The notes: generated by a model from the sequence alone, not told the origin. A stretch of 64,000 nucleotides of DNA from G965215145 sp965215145 (GCA_965215145.1 OZ244038.1:62001-126000); one strand, 5' to 3'. Shown: positions 32,150 to 42,075, counted from the first letter of the stretch. Numbers and translations are program-made.

Positions 32150-33659
32150 ACCCCGCCGTCTCCAGCCGGACGCCCGTGCGGAGGGCCTGCCGCTTCGGGC
32201 GGCGCCGGCCGAGCCGCCGCTCCCGCTCCACCGCCGCCTTGTACGGGTAGAAGTCCACCTGCATCGTGTGCCGCTTCGAACGGTAGTAGCGCCGCGCCGT
32301 CCGCGCCTCCGCCCGCGCGATGGCCGCCTCCATCTCGGCCGGCTCCGGCAGCCCGGCCTCGCCCTCCAGCAGATCCGCGATCCACTCCGCCTGCGCCTCG
32401 GCCAGCGGCATGATGGCGCCGAGCGGCTGGACGAGTCCGAGGAAGTACAGCCCCGGCCGGCGGGGCATCACGACGTGCCGGAACAGCCGCACCCGGTTGT
32501 CTTCTACCTGCACCACCTCGTCGTCGAGGAACGGGAAGCTCACGTCGTAGCCCGTGGCGTAGACGATCACGTCCACCCCTTCCTCCGTCCCGTCGGCGAA
32601 CCAGACGCGGTCACCCAGCAGGCGCTCGATGTTCGGCTTCACGGTGATGGCGCCGTGGGCGATCCGCCCGAGCAGCTCGTCGGAGATCGTGGGGTGCTCG
32701 GCGAGCAGGGGGTGCTCCGGCTCGGGCATCCCGTAGCCCGCCTGCCGGCCACGGCTGACGAGGAGCACCGCCCGTAGGAGCGCCCTCTGTAGCGGCACCG
32801 GGAGCCGCTGCGTCAGCGGCGTGGCGAGATTGTCGGCAGGGAGGCCGAAAAAGAACTTCGGGATGACGTGGGCGCCGCGGCGGGTCGAGAGCAGCGTCCG
32901 CTCGGCCACGCGCGACGCCTCGACGGCGATGTCGCACGCCGAGTTGCCCGCGCCGACGACGAGCACGCGCTTCCCGACGAGCCCCTCCGGCGTCTTGTAG
33001 GCGTGCGAGTGCATCGCCTCGCCGTCGAAGTGACCGGGGAAGTCGGGGAGCGACGGCTTCCAGTGGTGCCCGTTGGCGACGACGACGGCCTCGTAGCGCC
33101 GGGTGTCGGTCTCGCCGGTGTCGAGGTGGCGGGTGGTGACGAGGTAGCCGGCGCGCTCCCCTGTCGGGTCCGCCGGCTCGACGCGCTCGACGCGGGTGCG
33201 GAACGTGATCCGGTCGCGGAAGCCGAAGTGGTCCACGTAGTCCTCGAAGTAGGCGAGGATCTGGCGGTGGCTCGGGTAGTGGGGGTAGTCGGCCGGCATC
33301 GGGAAATCCGAATACGCCATCCGGTCCCGGTTCGTGTTGATGTGGAGCGAGCGGTAGGCCGCCGAGACGCCGTTGTCGTTGAGGTAGCGCCAGTTGCCGC
33401 CGATCCCGCTTCCCATCTCGAAGCACTCGAAGGGGATGCCGCGCTCGTGGAACGTCTTCGCCGCCACGATCCCCGACGAGCCGGCCCCGACGATGCAAAC
33501 GCCGCCCCGGCCGGGCGCCCCGTCGCCGCCGATCTCGGGCCGGGGCGGGGTGACGGGTACTTCCGGCCGCCGGGGGCGGAGGCGCGTCCCACTCCGCCGT
33601 ACCGCACCGTTCGTGGGTGCGGCAGAATCCGTCGGGTCGAGCCGGAGGTCGTCGGGCAT
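32148..33659 (-). CDS. Flavin-containing monooxygenase
   Basis: FAD/NADPH-dependent monooxygenase of 503 residues. The FAD site VCIVGAGSSGIVAAK is at about 54-68, a GIGGNWRY block near 84-91, and the family motif F-x-G-x3-H-x3-Y (FPGHFDGEAMHSHAY). The NADPH site VLVVGAGNSACDIA follows, and ATGYDVSFPFLDD is near the C-terminus. The first 50 residues are Pro/Arg-rich and not conserved. The substrate could be a soft nucleophile (S or N) or a ketone; the motif favours the FMO over the Baeyer-Villiger type. The stop codon is shared with the end of repeat D. Confidence 0.92.
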   Translation of the reverse strand: MPDDLRLDPTDSAAPTNGAVRRSGTRLRPRRPEVPVTPPRPEIGGDGAPGRGGVCIVGAGSSGIVAAKTFHERGIPFECFEMGSGIGGNWRYLNDNGVSAAYRSLHINTNRDRMAYSDFPMPADYPHYPSHRQILAYFEDYVDHFGFRDRITFRTRVERVEPADPTGERAGYLVTTRHLDTGETDTRRYEAVVVANGHHWKPSLPDFPGHFDGEAMHSHAYKTPEGLVGKRVLVVGAGNSACDIAVEASRVAERTLLSTRRGAHVIPKFFFGLPADNLATPLTQRLPVPLQRALLRAVLLVSRGRQAGYGMPEPEHPLLAEHPTISDELLGRIAHGAITVKPNIERLLGDRVWFADGTEEGVDVIVYATGYDVSFPFLDDEVVQVEDNRVRLFRHVVMPRRPGLYFLGLVQPLGAIMPLAEAQAEWIADLLEGEAGLPEPAEMEAAIARAEARTARRYYRSKRHTMQVDFYPYKAAVERERRLGRRRPKRQALRTGVRLETAG

Positions 33660-33748
33660 CGGGAGCAGGGCGTTCAGCGCGGGCGACGGGAAAGTAAACG
33701 CGCCGCGCGGCGGGAGTGTCCCCGTGGGATCTTCCGTTTTGAAGGGTG

Positions 33749-33800
33749 TAGGGGCGTATGGCCATACGCCCTTACGGCGTTGAGCCTTACGGCGTTGAGC
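33749..33800. repeat. Palindrome plus short tandem repeat upstream of uvrA
   Basis: GGGCGTATGGCCATACGCCC (33752-33771) is a perfect 20-nt palindrome, preceded by GTAG and followed by a 15-nt tandem duplication (CTTACGGCGTTGAGC, twice). The GTAGGGGC start relates it loosely to the copies at 5160 and 23932, but the inner structure differs. The remaining 33660-33896 region shows no gene and no GTGAA-N6-TTCAC operator. Confidence 0.65.
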
Positions 33801-33896
33801 CCGAGCGCAGCGCCCCGTGCCACAGAGGTTTCATACCCCCGCTCGCATCTTCGCTCACCCCGCCCGCGTTCGCCGACCGACCCTCCCGACCCCCGG

Positions 33897-36815
33897 ATGC
33901 CGAAGACGACCCGCCGCTCGAAGCCCGCCCACGCCCGCGACGGTGCCGCCCGCAAGGAGGCCCGCGCCGCCGACCGCTTTCACGGCCGCGACCTCGTCGT
34001 CAAGGGCGCGCGGCAGCACAACCTCAAGGACGTCGACCTCACCATCCCGAAGCGAAAGCTCGTCGTGTTCACCGGGCCGTCGGGGTCTGGGAAGTCGAGC
34101 TTGGTGTTCGACACGATCTACGCCGAGGGGCAGCGGCGCTACGTCGAGAGCCTGAGCGCCTACGCGCGGCAGTTCCTGGAGCGGATGGACAAGCCGGACG
34201 TGGACCTCATCACCGGCCTCGCCCCGGCCATCGCCATCGAGCAGCAGACGGGCACCAAGAACCCTCGAAGCACCGTCGCCACGCAGACGGAGATCTACGA
34301 CTACCTCCGCCTCCTTTACGCCCGGATCGGGACGACGATCAGCCCCGTCTCCGGCGAGGCCGTCACCAAGGACAGCCCCCGCTCCGTCGCCGAGGAGTTG
34401 CAGGAGGGCCTGCCCGAGCGGACGCGGTTCTACCTCGGCTTCCCGCTGCCGCAGCACAAGGGCCGCAAAAAGGCCGAGGAGCTGGCCGCCCTCCGCGCCC
34501 GCGGCTTCTTCCGCCTCCTCGCCCTCCCCACCCAGGCCGCGCGCAAGAAGGGCGAAGGGCCAGCGATCATCGATCTCAACGAGACGGAGCCGGAGGCGGT
34601 GAAAACGCCGGTGAAGCGGTTGCTGGTTCTCGTGGACCGCCTCGCCACGAAGCCCGGCGACGACGCCACCGCCACCCGCATCGCCGACTCGGTGGAGCAG
34701 GCGTTTCGGGAGGGGGATGAGCGCTGCGTCGTGATCACGGCGCCGAAGGACGGGCCGGGCGAGCGGCTGGAGTTCTCGGCCAAGTTCGAGCGCGACGGGA
34801 TGACCTTCGAGGAGCCGACGCCGCAGCTCTTCTCCTTCAACTCCCCGCTCGGGGCGTGCCCGGTGTGCCAGGGGTTCGGGCGCGTGCCGGGGGTGGACGA
34901 GGACCTCGTCATCCCCAACCCCGACCTCTCGATCCGGCAGGGCGCCATCGCCCCGTTCCGCACGGAGCAGTGGAGCCGCTACCAGCGCAACCTGATCCGC
35001 GAGGCGGCCAAGAAGGGCTTCCCCATCGACACCCCGTACAGCAAGCTCTCCGAGGACGAGCGGCGGTGGGTGTGGAACGGCTCCGGCGGCTACGACGGCG
35101 TGCGCGGCCTCTTCCGCCACCTGGAGAAGAAGAGCTACAAGATGCACTACCGCATCTTCGCCGCGCGCTTCCGGGGGTACACCCGCTGCGAGACGTGCGA
35201 CGGCTACCGCCTCCGCCCCGAGGCCCTGTACGTCAGGGTCGGCGGTGACGAGGCGGGCGCCCCGGCGATGCACATCGGCGAGGTCTGCGAGTTCACGACG
35301 GCCGACGCGCTGGAGCACGTCGAGGCACTGGAGCTCACGGAGTACCAGGAGGCCGTGGCGGGGCGGGCGATGGAGGAGGTCCGCAAGCGGCTCCGCTACC
35401 TCGTCGAGGTCGGCCTCGACTACGTGACGCTCGACCGGCTGAGCATGACGCTCTCCGGCGGCGAGAGCCAGCGGATCAACCTCGCCACGAGCCTCGGCTC
35501 CTCGCTCGTCGGGAGCCTCTACGTTCTCGACGAGCCGACGGTCGGGCTGCACCCGCGCGACAACGAGCGGCTGATCCGCATCCTCGAGGGGCTCCGCGAC
35601 ATCGGCAACACGGTCCTCGTCGTCGAGCACGACGAGGCCATGATGCGGCGGGCCGACCGGCTCGTGGACGTCGGCCCCGGCTCGGGCGTCCACGGCGGGG
35701 AGATCGTCTTTGAAGGGACGTTCGAGGAGGCGCTGAAAGACAAGAGGTCGCTGACGGGGCAGTACCTCTCCGGGAAAAAGAGCATCCCCGTCCCCGAGAT
35801 CCGGCGGCCCGTGGATCCCGAGCGGGTGCTGACGGTCGTGAACGCGCGGCAGAACAACCTCAAGCGGCTCGACGTGGATTTCCCGCTGGGGATGATTACG
35901 TGCGTCACGGGGGTCAGCGGCTCAGGCAAGAGCACGCTCGTCAACCAGACGCTCTACCGGGGGATGCAGCGCCTCAAGGGCCTCGACCCGAGCGGCAAGA
36001 TCGGTGCGCACGACGCCGTCCGAGGGCACGAACTCGTGGACCACATCGAGTTGGTAGACCAGAGCCCCATCGGTCGGACGCCCCGGAGCAACCCCGTCAC
36101 CTACGTCAAGGCGTTCGACGCCATCCGCAGCCTGCTGGCTGGGACGCACCAGGCGAAGGTCCGCGGTTACAAGCCGGGCACGTTCTCCTTCAACGTCCCC
36201 GGCGGGCGCTGCGAGGTCTGCCAGGGGGACGGCGTCGTGAAGGTCGAGATGCAGTTCCTCGCCGACCTCTACCTCGAGTGCGAGGCGTGCGGTGGCCGGC
36301 GGTTCAAGCAGGACGTCCTCGAGATCCGTTGGAACGGGAAGAACGTGGACGACATGCTCTCGATGACGGTGGACGAGGCGGTGCCCTTCTTCGAGGGCGA
36401 GCGGCGGGTCTCGAACAAGCTGCAGGTACTCCAAGACGTCGGGCTCGGCTACCTCCAGCTCGGGCAGGCGTCGAACACGCTCTCCGGCGGGGAGGCGCAG
36501 CGGGTCAAGCTCGCCGCCCACCTCGGCCGGCCGGCCTCGGGCCACACGCTCTACCTCTTCGACGAGCCCACGACGGGCCTCCACTTCGACGACATCGAGA
36601 AGCTGCTGCGGGCGTTCAACGCGCTCGTGGACGAGGGCCACTCGGTCGTGCTCATCGAGCACAACCTCGACGTCATCAAGGCGTCGGACTACGTGCTCGA
36701 CCTCGGGCCGGAGGGGGGGCGGCGCGGCGGGTTCGTCGTCGCGGCCGGGACGCCGGAGGAGGTCGCGGCGGACGCCGAGAGCCATACCGGGCGGTTCCTC
36801 CGCGACGCACTGTAG
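33897..36815 (+). CDS. uvrA: Excinuclease ABC subunit A
   Basis: UvrA of 972 residues, the damage-recognition ATPase of nucleotide excision repair, acting with UvrB. First ABC unit: Walker A TGPSGSGKSS (about 59-68), signature LSGGESQRINLA and Walker B SLYVLDEPTVGLHP. Second unit: VTGVSGSGKST, LSGGEAQRVKLA and LFDEPTTGLH. Zinc sites are ACPVCQGFG, RCETCDGY, and the C-terminal C-x2-C-x19-C-x2-C (RCEVCQ ... LECEACGG). I chose the ATG at 33897; the frame is open for 343 more codons upstream but runs through the opposite-strand monooxygenase. Confidence 0.96.
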   Translation: MPKTTRRSKPAHARDGAARKEARAADRFHGRDLVVKGARQHNLKDVDLTIPKRKLVVFTGPSGSGKSSLVFDTIYAEGQRRYVESLSAYARQFLERMDKPDVDLITGLAPAIAIEQQTGTKNPRSTVATQTEIYDYLRLLYARIGTTISPVSGEAVTKDSPRSVAEELQEGLPERTRFYLGFPLPQHKGRKKAEELAALRARGFFRLLALPTQAARKKGEGPAIIDLNETEPEAVKTPVKRLLVLVDRLATKPGDDATATRIADSVEQAFREGDERCVVITAPKDGPGERLEFSAKFERDGMTFEEPTPQLFSFNSPLGACPVCQGFGRVPGVDEDLVIPNPDLSIRQGAIAPFRTEQWSRYQRNLIREAAKKGFPIDTPYSKLSEDERRWVWNGSGGYDGVRGLFRHLEKKSYKMHYRIFAARFRGYTRCETCDGYRLRPEALYVRVGGDEAGAPAMHIGEVCEFTTADALEHVEALELTEYQEAVAGRAMEEVRKRLRYLVEVGLDYVTLDRLSMTLSGGESQRINLATSLGSSLVGSLYVLDEPTVGLHPRDNERLIRILEGLRDIGNTVLVVEHDEAMMRRADRLVDVGPGSGVHGGEIVFEGTFEEALKDKRSLTGQYLSGKKSIPVPEIRRPVDPERVLTVVNARQNNLKRLDVDFPLGMITCVTGVSGSGKSTLVNQTLYRGMQRLKGLDPSGKIGAHDAVRGHELVDHIELVDQSPIGRTPRSNPVTYVKAFDAIRSLLAGTHQAKVRGYKPGTFSFNVPGGRCEVCQGDGVVKVEMQFLADLYLECEACGGRRFKQDVLEIRWNGKNVDDMLSMTVDEAVPFFEGERRVSNKLQVLQDVGLGYLQLGQASNTLSGGEAQRVKLAAHLGRPASGHTLYLFDEPTTGLHFDDIEKLLRAFNALVDEGHSVVLIEHNLDVIKASDYVLDLGPEGGRRGGFVVAAGTPEEVAADAESHTGRFLRDAL

Positions 36816-36831
36816 TGCCGGGTAGCGCCGG

Positions 36832-37851
36832 TCAGGTGTACGAGCGGCGGCCTCGGCGCCGGGCCAACCCCGCGAGGTCGCGCCGCAGGAGGCTGCCCAA
36901 CAGGCCGGCGGCTGCACGCAGACGGAGGCGCGGGTGCAGGGGGCCGCCGTAGAGAAGGGCCTCCGCATATGCCCTCCGAGCCTCGCCGAACCTGCGCTGC
37001 TGGAGGCGCTGCCGCCCCGTCTTCGTAAGAGCGCGGTGCCGCTTGAAGCCAGCGGCGTCGAGGAGGTCGCGTTCGGTGAGGGCGACGACCGGACGGACGG
37101 CCGCCGGCAGCGCCCCGAAGTGGTCGAGCACGAGTTGACAGCACCCCTCGACGATCTCGACAATCCGCTGCTGCGTAACCTGCGACGGGTGCTGGCGCCA
37201 CCGCGCGAGGGGCTCGGGTACGAACACGAACGGCCCCCGTGTGGCGAGCGTCAGCCAGGTGGGCAGGTCCACGAGGGGGAGCCCATAGGGCTGCTGGAAC
37301 CCGTCGATCTCGCGGAGTGCATCCACCCTCACGATCACGGTGGCGGTGACGACGCAGTTGTGGAGGTAGAGCTGGTTCAGGACGGCCCCGACCGGCTCGT
37401 TGCGGTAGTGCACGTTGCTGCAGCGCCCGCCCGAGAGCACGGCGCGGCGGAGATCGCCTACGTGGTCGTTGAAGCGGAAGGCGTCCGACCATGCGAGTAC
37501 GCGCCGCGGGTCGGCTTCCATGAGCGGAAGCTGACGCGCCAGCTTCTCGGGCAGCCACAGGTCGTCCCCCTCGAGGACCGCCACGAACGCGCCGCGCGCC
37601 TCGGCGAGCGCGCGGTTATACGTCTCCTGGAGGCGGTAGACGCCGACGTTGTCCTGCCGCAGCAGGCGGATGCGGCCGTCCTCGTCGGCCAGGGTCTGGA
37701 CCACGGCCGCCGTCCCGTCGGTGCTGCCGTCGTCCACGACGAGCATCTCCCAGTCGGGCCGGGTCTGCGCCTGCACCGAGCGGATGCAGGCGCCGATGTA
37801 AGCCTCGTGGTTGTACGTCGGTGTGATGACGGTAACGGCCGGGGCGTCCAT
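36832..37851 (-). CDS. Family 2 glycosyltransferase
   Basis: Protein of 339 residues. The GT-A domain opens VTVITPTYNHEAYIGACIRSV and has VVDDGSTDGT and the DxD-like EGDD (about 93-96). No membrane segments. The C-terminal 80 residues are Arg-rich and helical. I took the ATG at 37851 because the catalytic strand starts three residues later. Convergent with uvrA (16 nt between stops) and divergent from the GT4 gene cluster, with which it probably shares a glycan pathway. Confidence 0.88.
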   Translation of the reverse strand: MDAPAVTVITPTYNHEAYIGACIRSVQAQTRPDWEMLVVDDGSTDGTAAVVQTLADEDGRIRLLRQDNVGVYRLQETYNRALAEARGAFVAVLEGDDLWLPEKLARQLPLMEADPRRVLAWSDAFRFNDHVGDLRRAVLSGGRCSNVHYRNEPVGAVLNQLYLHNCVVTATVIVRVDALREIDGFQQPYGLPLVDLPTWLTLATRGPFVFVPEPLARWRQHPSQVTQQRIVEIVEGCCQLVLDHFGALPAAVRPVVALTERDLLDAAGFKRHRALTKTGRQRLQQRRFGEARRAYAEALLYGGPLHPRLRLRAAAGLLGSLLRRDLAGLARRRGRRSYT

Positions 37852-38170
37852 ATTCGCGGAGGGCGTTTCTGTCCGGCCGAAGCTGAGGCTACCCGGGTGG
37901 AGCGGGGAGGGCCTAGCATGAAGGGTGCTCCGTATGCGCTGCCAATAAACGTCCGCTTCGCAGTTCGGATCAATACGCCGCCAGGGGTTCGAGGGCGCAG
38001 TGCTGTGGCGAAGCCGGAGTGAAGGCCGGCGTGGGGGGTTAAAGCTTCGGGTAAATCGTTGTCTACGTCGCCGGTTTGTCCCCCGGCCAGCGGGCGGAGG
38101 GGCAACCGCACGGGGGTTCGTCGGTAGGTTCGGTTTTCGCCCGCTCCGCTCCCACAACCGGCCGCCCTCG
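37852..38170. other. Divergent intergenic region between two glycosyltransferase genes
   Basis: 319 bp, lower in GC than the flanking genes, with no supported gene. It should hold promoters for both directions. TAGGTTCG at about 38129 is a partial match to the Bacteroidota -7 element for the rightward operon; I see no clear partner element. Confidence 0.45.
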
Positions 38171-39589
38171 GTGACGACGCCACCACCGCCGCTCCGGGTC
38201 TTCTTCGTCTCGCACTCGTTCCCGCCCGAGGGCCGGCCGCTCGCCAACGTCGGGGGGATGCAGCGCGTGGCGACGGAGCTCCACGCCGCGCTCGCGGACA
38301 CGCCCGGCGTCGCGCTCGACGCGGCGATCCTCCGGAGCACGTGGCGGTGGACGGCCGTACGCACGCTCCCGTTCCTGGCGGGGCTCCTGATGCGGCTCCC
38401 GCAGCGCGCCCGCGCCCACCGCGCCGACGTGGTCGTGTTCTCCTCCATCGTGACGGCCCTCGTGTGCTGGCCGCTCCGGCGGCGGCTCCGCGCGGCCGGC
38501 GTGGCGACGGCCGCCATCGTCCACGGTCTCGACGTGACGACGCCGGCCCCCCTCTACCAGTGGTTCGTCCGGCAGGCGTTCCGCTCACTCGACCTCGTGC
38601 TGCCGGTCAGCCGCGCGACGGCCGCGGCGTGCGAGGCTCGCGGGCTGCCCCCGGAGCGCATCCACATCGTCCCGAACGGGGTCTCCCTCGACCGCTTCCT
38701 CAGCCCGCAGCGGGCGCTCGCCGTGCAGGCCACGCCGGGCGACGGTGCGCCCGCCCTCGCCGAGCCGGAGCTGGTGGTCCCGCCCCCCTCGTCGCCCCCC
38801 GCCTCCGTGCCGAAGCCCGTTACCCCCTGGGCCGAGGCGTTGAAGACGGAGAAGCTCGAGGCGCGGCGCCGGCTGGCCGGGCGGTTTGACGCGCCGGGCT
38901 TGCTGGAGGCCGAGACGCTCCTGCTGTGCAGCGTCGGCCGGCAGATCCCGCGGAAGGGGTTCGGCTGGTTCGTCCGCGAGGTGATGCCGCAGCTGCCCGA
39001 GAACGTCCACTACCTCCTCGCCGGCGAGGGGCCGACGGCCGAGGCCATCGAGGAGGCCGCCGCCGCCGTCGGCGTGGCCGGCCGGGTGCGGCGGCTCGGG
39101 TGCATCCCCGAGGCCGACCTCGCCACGCTGCTCCAGGCGGCCGACCTCATGGTGGTCCCGAACCGGCCCGTGCCGGACGACGTGGAGGGGTTCGGAGTCG
39201 TGATGCTGGAGGCGGGGCTGTGCGGGACGCCGTCGGTGGCCGCCGCGCTCGACGGCATCCGCGACGTGATCGTGGACGGGCGGAACGGGCACCTCGTCCC
39301 GTCGGGCGCCGGCACCGCCTTCGCCGCGGCGATCCGGCGCTACGGGGACGACCGCCGGGCGCTGACGGCGCTGGCGGCGCGCACCCTCCGCTACACCGCC
39401 CGGACGTTCAACTGGCGGGCCGTGGCGGGGAGCTACCTGGAGGTGCTGCGGACGCGCCAGGGGCGGGCGCCGGTCGGCATCGAGCGGGGGGCCGCCCCGC
39501 CGCCCGTCGGGCTGCGCCCGGAGGGCCGCCTCGAGCGGGGCCCGGCCCGGCCCACCCTCGCGCCGACGGCCCCCTCGAACTCGACGTAG
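38171..39589 (+). CDS. GT4-family glycosyltransferase with a long inserted linker
   Basis: Protein of 472 residues with a GT-B fold. N-terminal domain RVFFVSHSFPPEGRPLANVGGMQRV; central HIVPNGVSLDRF; C-terminal donor site SVGRQIPRKGFGWF and PVPDDVEGFGVVMLEAGLCG (E-x7-E area). An unusual Pro/Ala-rich linker of about 50 residues (near 185-235) separates the two Rossmann domains, and the C-terminal 35 residues are Pro/Arg-rich. GTG start at 38171, chosen because it directly precedes the first Rossmann strand. First gene of a rightward run of four glycosyltransferase genes. Confidence 0.87.
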   Translation: MTTPPPPLRVFFVSHSFPPEGRPLANVGGMQRVATELHAALADTPGVALDAAILRSTWRWTAVRTLPFLAGLLMRLPQRARAHRADVVVFSSIVTALVCWPLRRRLRAAGVATAAIVHGLDVTTPAPLYQWFVRQAFRSLDLVLPVSRATAAACEARGLPPERIHIVPNGVSLDRFLSPQRALAVQATPGDGAPALAEPELVVPPPSSPPASVPKPVTPWAEALKTEKLEARRRLAGRFDAPGLLEAETLLLCSVGRQIPRKGFGWFVREVMPQLPENVHYLLAGEGPTAEAIEEAAAAVGVAGRVRRLGCIPEADLATLLQAADLMVVPNRPVPDDVEGFGVVMLEAGLCGTPSVAAALDGIRDVIVDGRNGHLVPSGAGTAFAAAIRRYGDDRRALTALAARTLRYTARTFNWRAVAGSYLEVLRTRQGRAPVGIERGAAPPPVGLRPEGRLERGPARPTLAPTAPSNST

Positions 39590-39599
39590 GCCCGCGCCC

Positions 39600-40814
39600 A
39601 TGCGAGCCCCAACCCCTCGGGGGGACGGCGGAGCCCCGCTCCGCGTCGCCCTCTTCACCGGGAACTACAACCACATCCCCGACGGCGTCTCGCGGACGCT
39701 GAACCGGCTCGTGGCCTTCCTCGAGCGGCGGGGGGTCCCCGCGCTCGTCTTCGCGCCGACGGTGGAGGACCCGCCGATGGCGCACGCCGGCACGCTCGTC
39801 CCCGTCCCCTCAGTCCCCGCGCCAAAGCGGCCGGAGTACCGGCTCACGATGGGGTTCCCGCGCGAGGCCCGCGAGCGGCTCGAAGCCTTCGGCCCAACGC
39901 TCGTCCACATCGCCACGCCGGACCTACTGGGGTTCCGGGCGCTGCGGTGGGCCGGCACGCAGGGCCTCCCGGTCGTGGCTTCCTACCACACCCACTTCAC
40001 CTCGTACCTCAGGTACTACGGGCTCCAGTGGCTCGAAGGGGTGCTGTGGAGCTACGGGCGGTGGTTCTACGGGCAGTGCGAGCAGGTCTACGTCCCGAGC
40101 CGCTCGATGGCGGCGGTGCTGCGCAGCCACGAGATCGCGGGGGGCCTGCGGATCTGGGAGCGCGGCGTGGACACCGAGCGGTTCCACCCCCGCCACCGCG
40201 ACCCCGCGTGGCGCCGCCGCCTCGGCATCTCCGACGACGAGGTCGTGGTGGCCTTCGTCAGCCGGCTCGTGTGGGAGAAGGGGCTCGACGTGTTCGCCGA
40301 CGTGGTGGGGGGGCTGCGGGCGCAGGGGCTGCCGGCCCGGACGCTCGTCGTCGGCGACGGCCCGGCGCGGGCGGAGCTCGAGGCGCGGCTCGGCGCGGGG
40401 GCCGTGTTCACGGGCCACCTCGAAGGCGACGCGCTCGCGCGGGCCTACGCCTCGGCCGACGTGTTCCTCTTCCCCTCCGACACCGAGACGTTCGGGAACG
40501 TGACGCTGGAGGCGATGGCGAGCGGGCTCCCCGCCGTCTGCGCCGACGCCACGGGGTCGAGCGAGCTCGTCCGGCACGACGTGACGGGCTTCCTCGCGCC
40601 GCCGGGCCAGAGCGCGGCCTTCCTGGACTACACCGCCCGGCTCGTCCGCGACGCCGAGCTCCGCACCCGCCTCGGCGCCCACGCCCTCGCCCGCGCCGAG
40701 CGCTTCAGCTGGGACGCCGTGCTGGAGCGCCTCCTCGGCTACTACCGCGAGGTCCTCGCCGGCCCCGCAGGCGCCCGGACCGAGCCCGTTCCCAGCCCCT
40801 CTCCCCTCTCCTGA
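39600..40814 (+). CDS. GT4-family glycosyltransferase (SQD2/MgtA-like)
   Basis: Protein of 404 residues. The opening RVALFTGNYNHIPDGVSRTL, the SYHTHFTSYLRYYG block and VPSRSM are shared by SQD2-like lipid glycosyltransferases and mycobacterial mannosyltransferase MgtA. The donor site has FVSRLVWEKGLD, DTETFGNVTLEAMASGLP and a catalytic EX7E. Acceptor likely a lipid or lipid-linked sugar; donor unknown. 10 nt downstream of the preceding GT4 gene, same operon. Confidence 0.9.
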   Translation: MRAPTPRGDGGAPLRVALFTGNYNHIPDGVSRTLNRLVAFLERRGVPALVFAPTVEDPPMAHAGTLVPVPSVPAPKRPEYRLTMGFPREARERLEAFGPTLVHIATPDLLGFRALRWAGTQGLPVVASYHTHFTSYLRYYGLQWLEGVLWSYGRWFYGQCEQVYVPSRSMAAVLRSHEIAGGLRIWERGVDTERFHPRHRDPAWRRRLGISDDEVVVAFVSRLVWEKGLDVFADVVGGLRAQGLPARTLVVGDGPARAELEARLGAGAVFTGHLEGDALARAYASADVFLFPSDTETFGNVTLEAMASGLPAVCADATGSSELVRHDVTGFLAPPGQSAAFLDYTARLVRDAELRTRLGAHALARAERFSWDAVLERLLGYYREVLAGPAGARTEPVPSPSPLS

Positions 40815-40827
40815 ATAGACCCGGCCT

Positions 40828-42075
40828 ATGCGTCTCTGCGACCTCACCCACGCCTATACCGCGTCGAGCGGCGGCATCCGCACCTACATCGACGCCAAGC
40901 GGCAGTACATCCTCGACCGCACCGACGGGGAGCACCTCCTGATCGTCCCCGGCGAGCAGGACGAGGTCGAGGAGCGGGGGCGGCTGACGACGGTGCGCGT
41001 CGCCGGGCCGGTGATCCCCGGCGCGGCGCCGTACCGGCTGCTGCTGCGGATGGACAAGGTGAAGGCCGCGCTGCGGCGCTACCGCCCGGACCTCGTCGAG
41101 CTGACGAGCCTCTACACGTGCCCGTGGGCGGCGTTCTCGTACCGGAAGGACGCCGCCGAGGCCGGGCACCCCTGCGCCGTCTCGGCCTACTACCTCACCG
41201 ACCTCCCCACGGCCTACGTCGAGCCCGCGGCGACGCGGCTGGGCGGCGAGGCCGTCGGGCAGTGGGCCAAGCAGCAGGCCACGCGCTACATGCAGGCGAT
41301 CTACACCCGCCTCGACCTCGCCTTCACCTCGCACCCGGAGCACGTGGACCTCCTGCTCGGGCTCGGCGTCGAGGCGCCGGTCTACAACGTCCCGCTCGGC
41401 GTCGACCTCGACCTGTTCCACCCCCACCGCCGCAGCGACGACGTGCGGGCACGATTCGACGCCGGCCCGGACGACCTCGTGCTGCTCTACGCCGGCCGGC
41501 TCGACTCCGAGAAGTACGTCCACACGCTCGTGGACGCGCTGGAGCGGCTGCCGGCGGCGCTCCGCCCCCGCCTCGTGCTGGCCGGTGAGGGGCCGCACCG
41601 CGAGGCCCTCGAGGCGCGCGCAGCGGCGCTGGCCGCGTCGGACGAGCGGCGGCTGTTCGTGCTCCCCTACGTGCAGGACAAGCGGGAGCTCGCGGCGCTG
41701 ATGGCGTCCGCCGACGTCTACCTCACGGCGGGGCCGCACGAGACGTTCGGGCTCTCGGTCGTCGAGGGGCAGGCGGCGGGGCTCCCAGTCGTCGGCGTCT
41801 ACGCAGGCGCGCTGCGGGAGCGGGTGCCGGCGGGGACTGGCCTCCTCGGCCCCGTGGCTGACGCGGAAGCGATGGCCGCCAACATCGAGCGGGTGGCCGC
41901 CGAGCGTGCGGCGATGGGGGCGGCGGCGCGGGCGCACGTCGCAGCGTCGTTCTCGTGGGAGGCGTCGTTCGAGAAGATCTTCCGGGCTTACGGGCAGGTG
42001 ATCCCCCGGTCGTCTCTCCCCGCACCGGGCGGAGACGGCGTCCGGCCTGCGCCGACGGGCGTCTCTCCCGGCTGA
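40828..42075 (+). CDS. GT4-family glycosyltransferase
   Basis: Protein of 415 residues with a GT-B fold. N-terminal MRLCDLTHAYTASSGGIRTY with the GG loop, VPLGVDLDLFHPH, then YAGRLDSEKYVHTL and GPHETFGLSVVEGQAAGLP (the E-x7-E donor motif). The last 25 residues are unconserved. Third of four consecutive rightward glycosyltransferase genes; 13 nt after the previous stop. The next gene starts inside its stop codon (TGATG). Confidence 0.92.
   Translation: MRLCDLTHAYTASSGGIRTYIDAKRQYILDRTDGEHLLIVPGEQDEVEERGRLTTVRVAGPVIPGAAPYRLLLRMDKVKAALRRYRPDLVELTSLYTCPWAAFSYRKDAAEAGHPCAVSAYYLTDLPTAYVEPAATRLGGEAVGQWAKQQATRYMQAIYTRLDLAFTSHPEHVDLLLGLGVEAPVYNVPLGVDLDLFHPHRRSDDVRARFDAGPDDLVLLYAGRLDSEKYVHTLVDALERLPAALRPRLVLAGEGPHREALEARAAALAASDERRLFVLPYVQDKRELAALMASADVYLTAGPHETFGLSVVEGQAAGLPVVGVYAGALRERVPAGTGLLGPVADAEAMAANIERVAAERAAMGAAARAHVAASFSWEASFEKIFRAYGQVIPRSSLPAPGGDGVRPAPTGVSPG

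Noticed and set aside
32868..33896. 343-codon N-terminal extension of uvrA
   Set aside because: Antisense to the flavin monooxygenase, and it runs through the palindrome region. UvrA homology begins after 33897.
33660..33896. SOS-type operator upstream of uvrA
   Set aside because: No GTGAA-N6-TTCAC nor a classical LexA box was found; only the palindrome and the tandem repeat are present.
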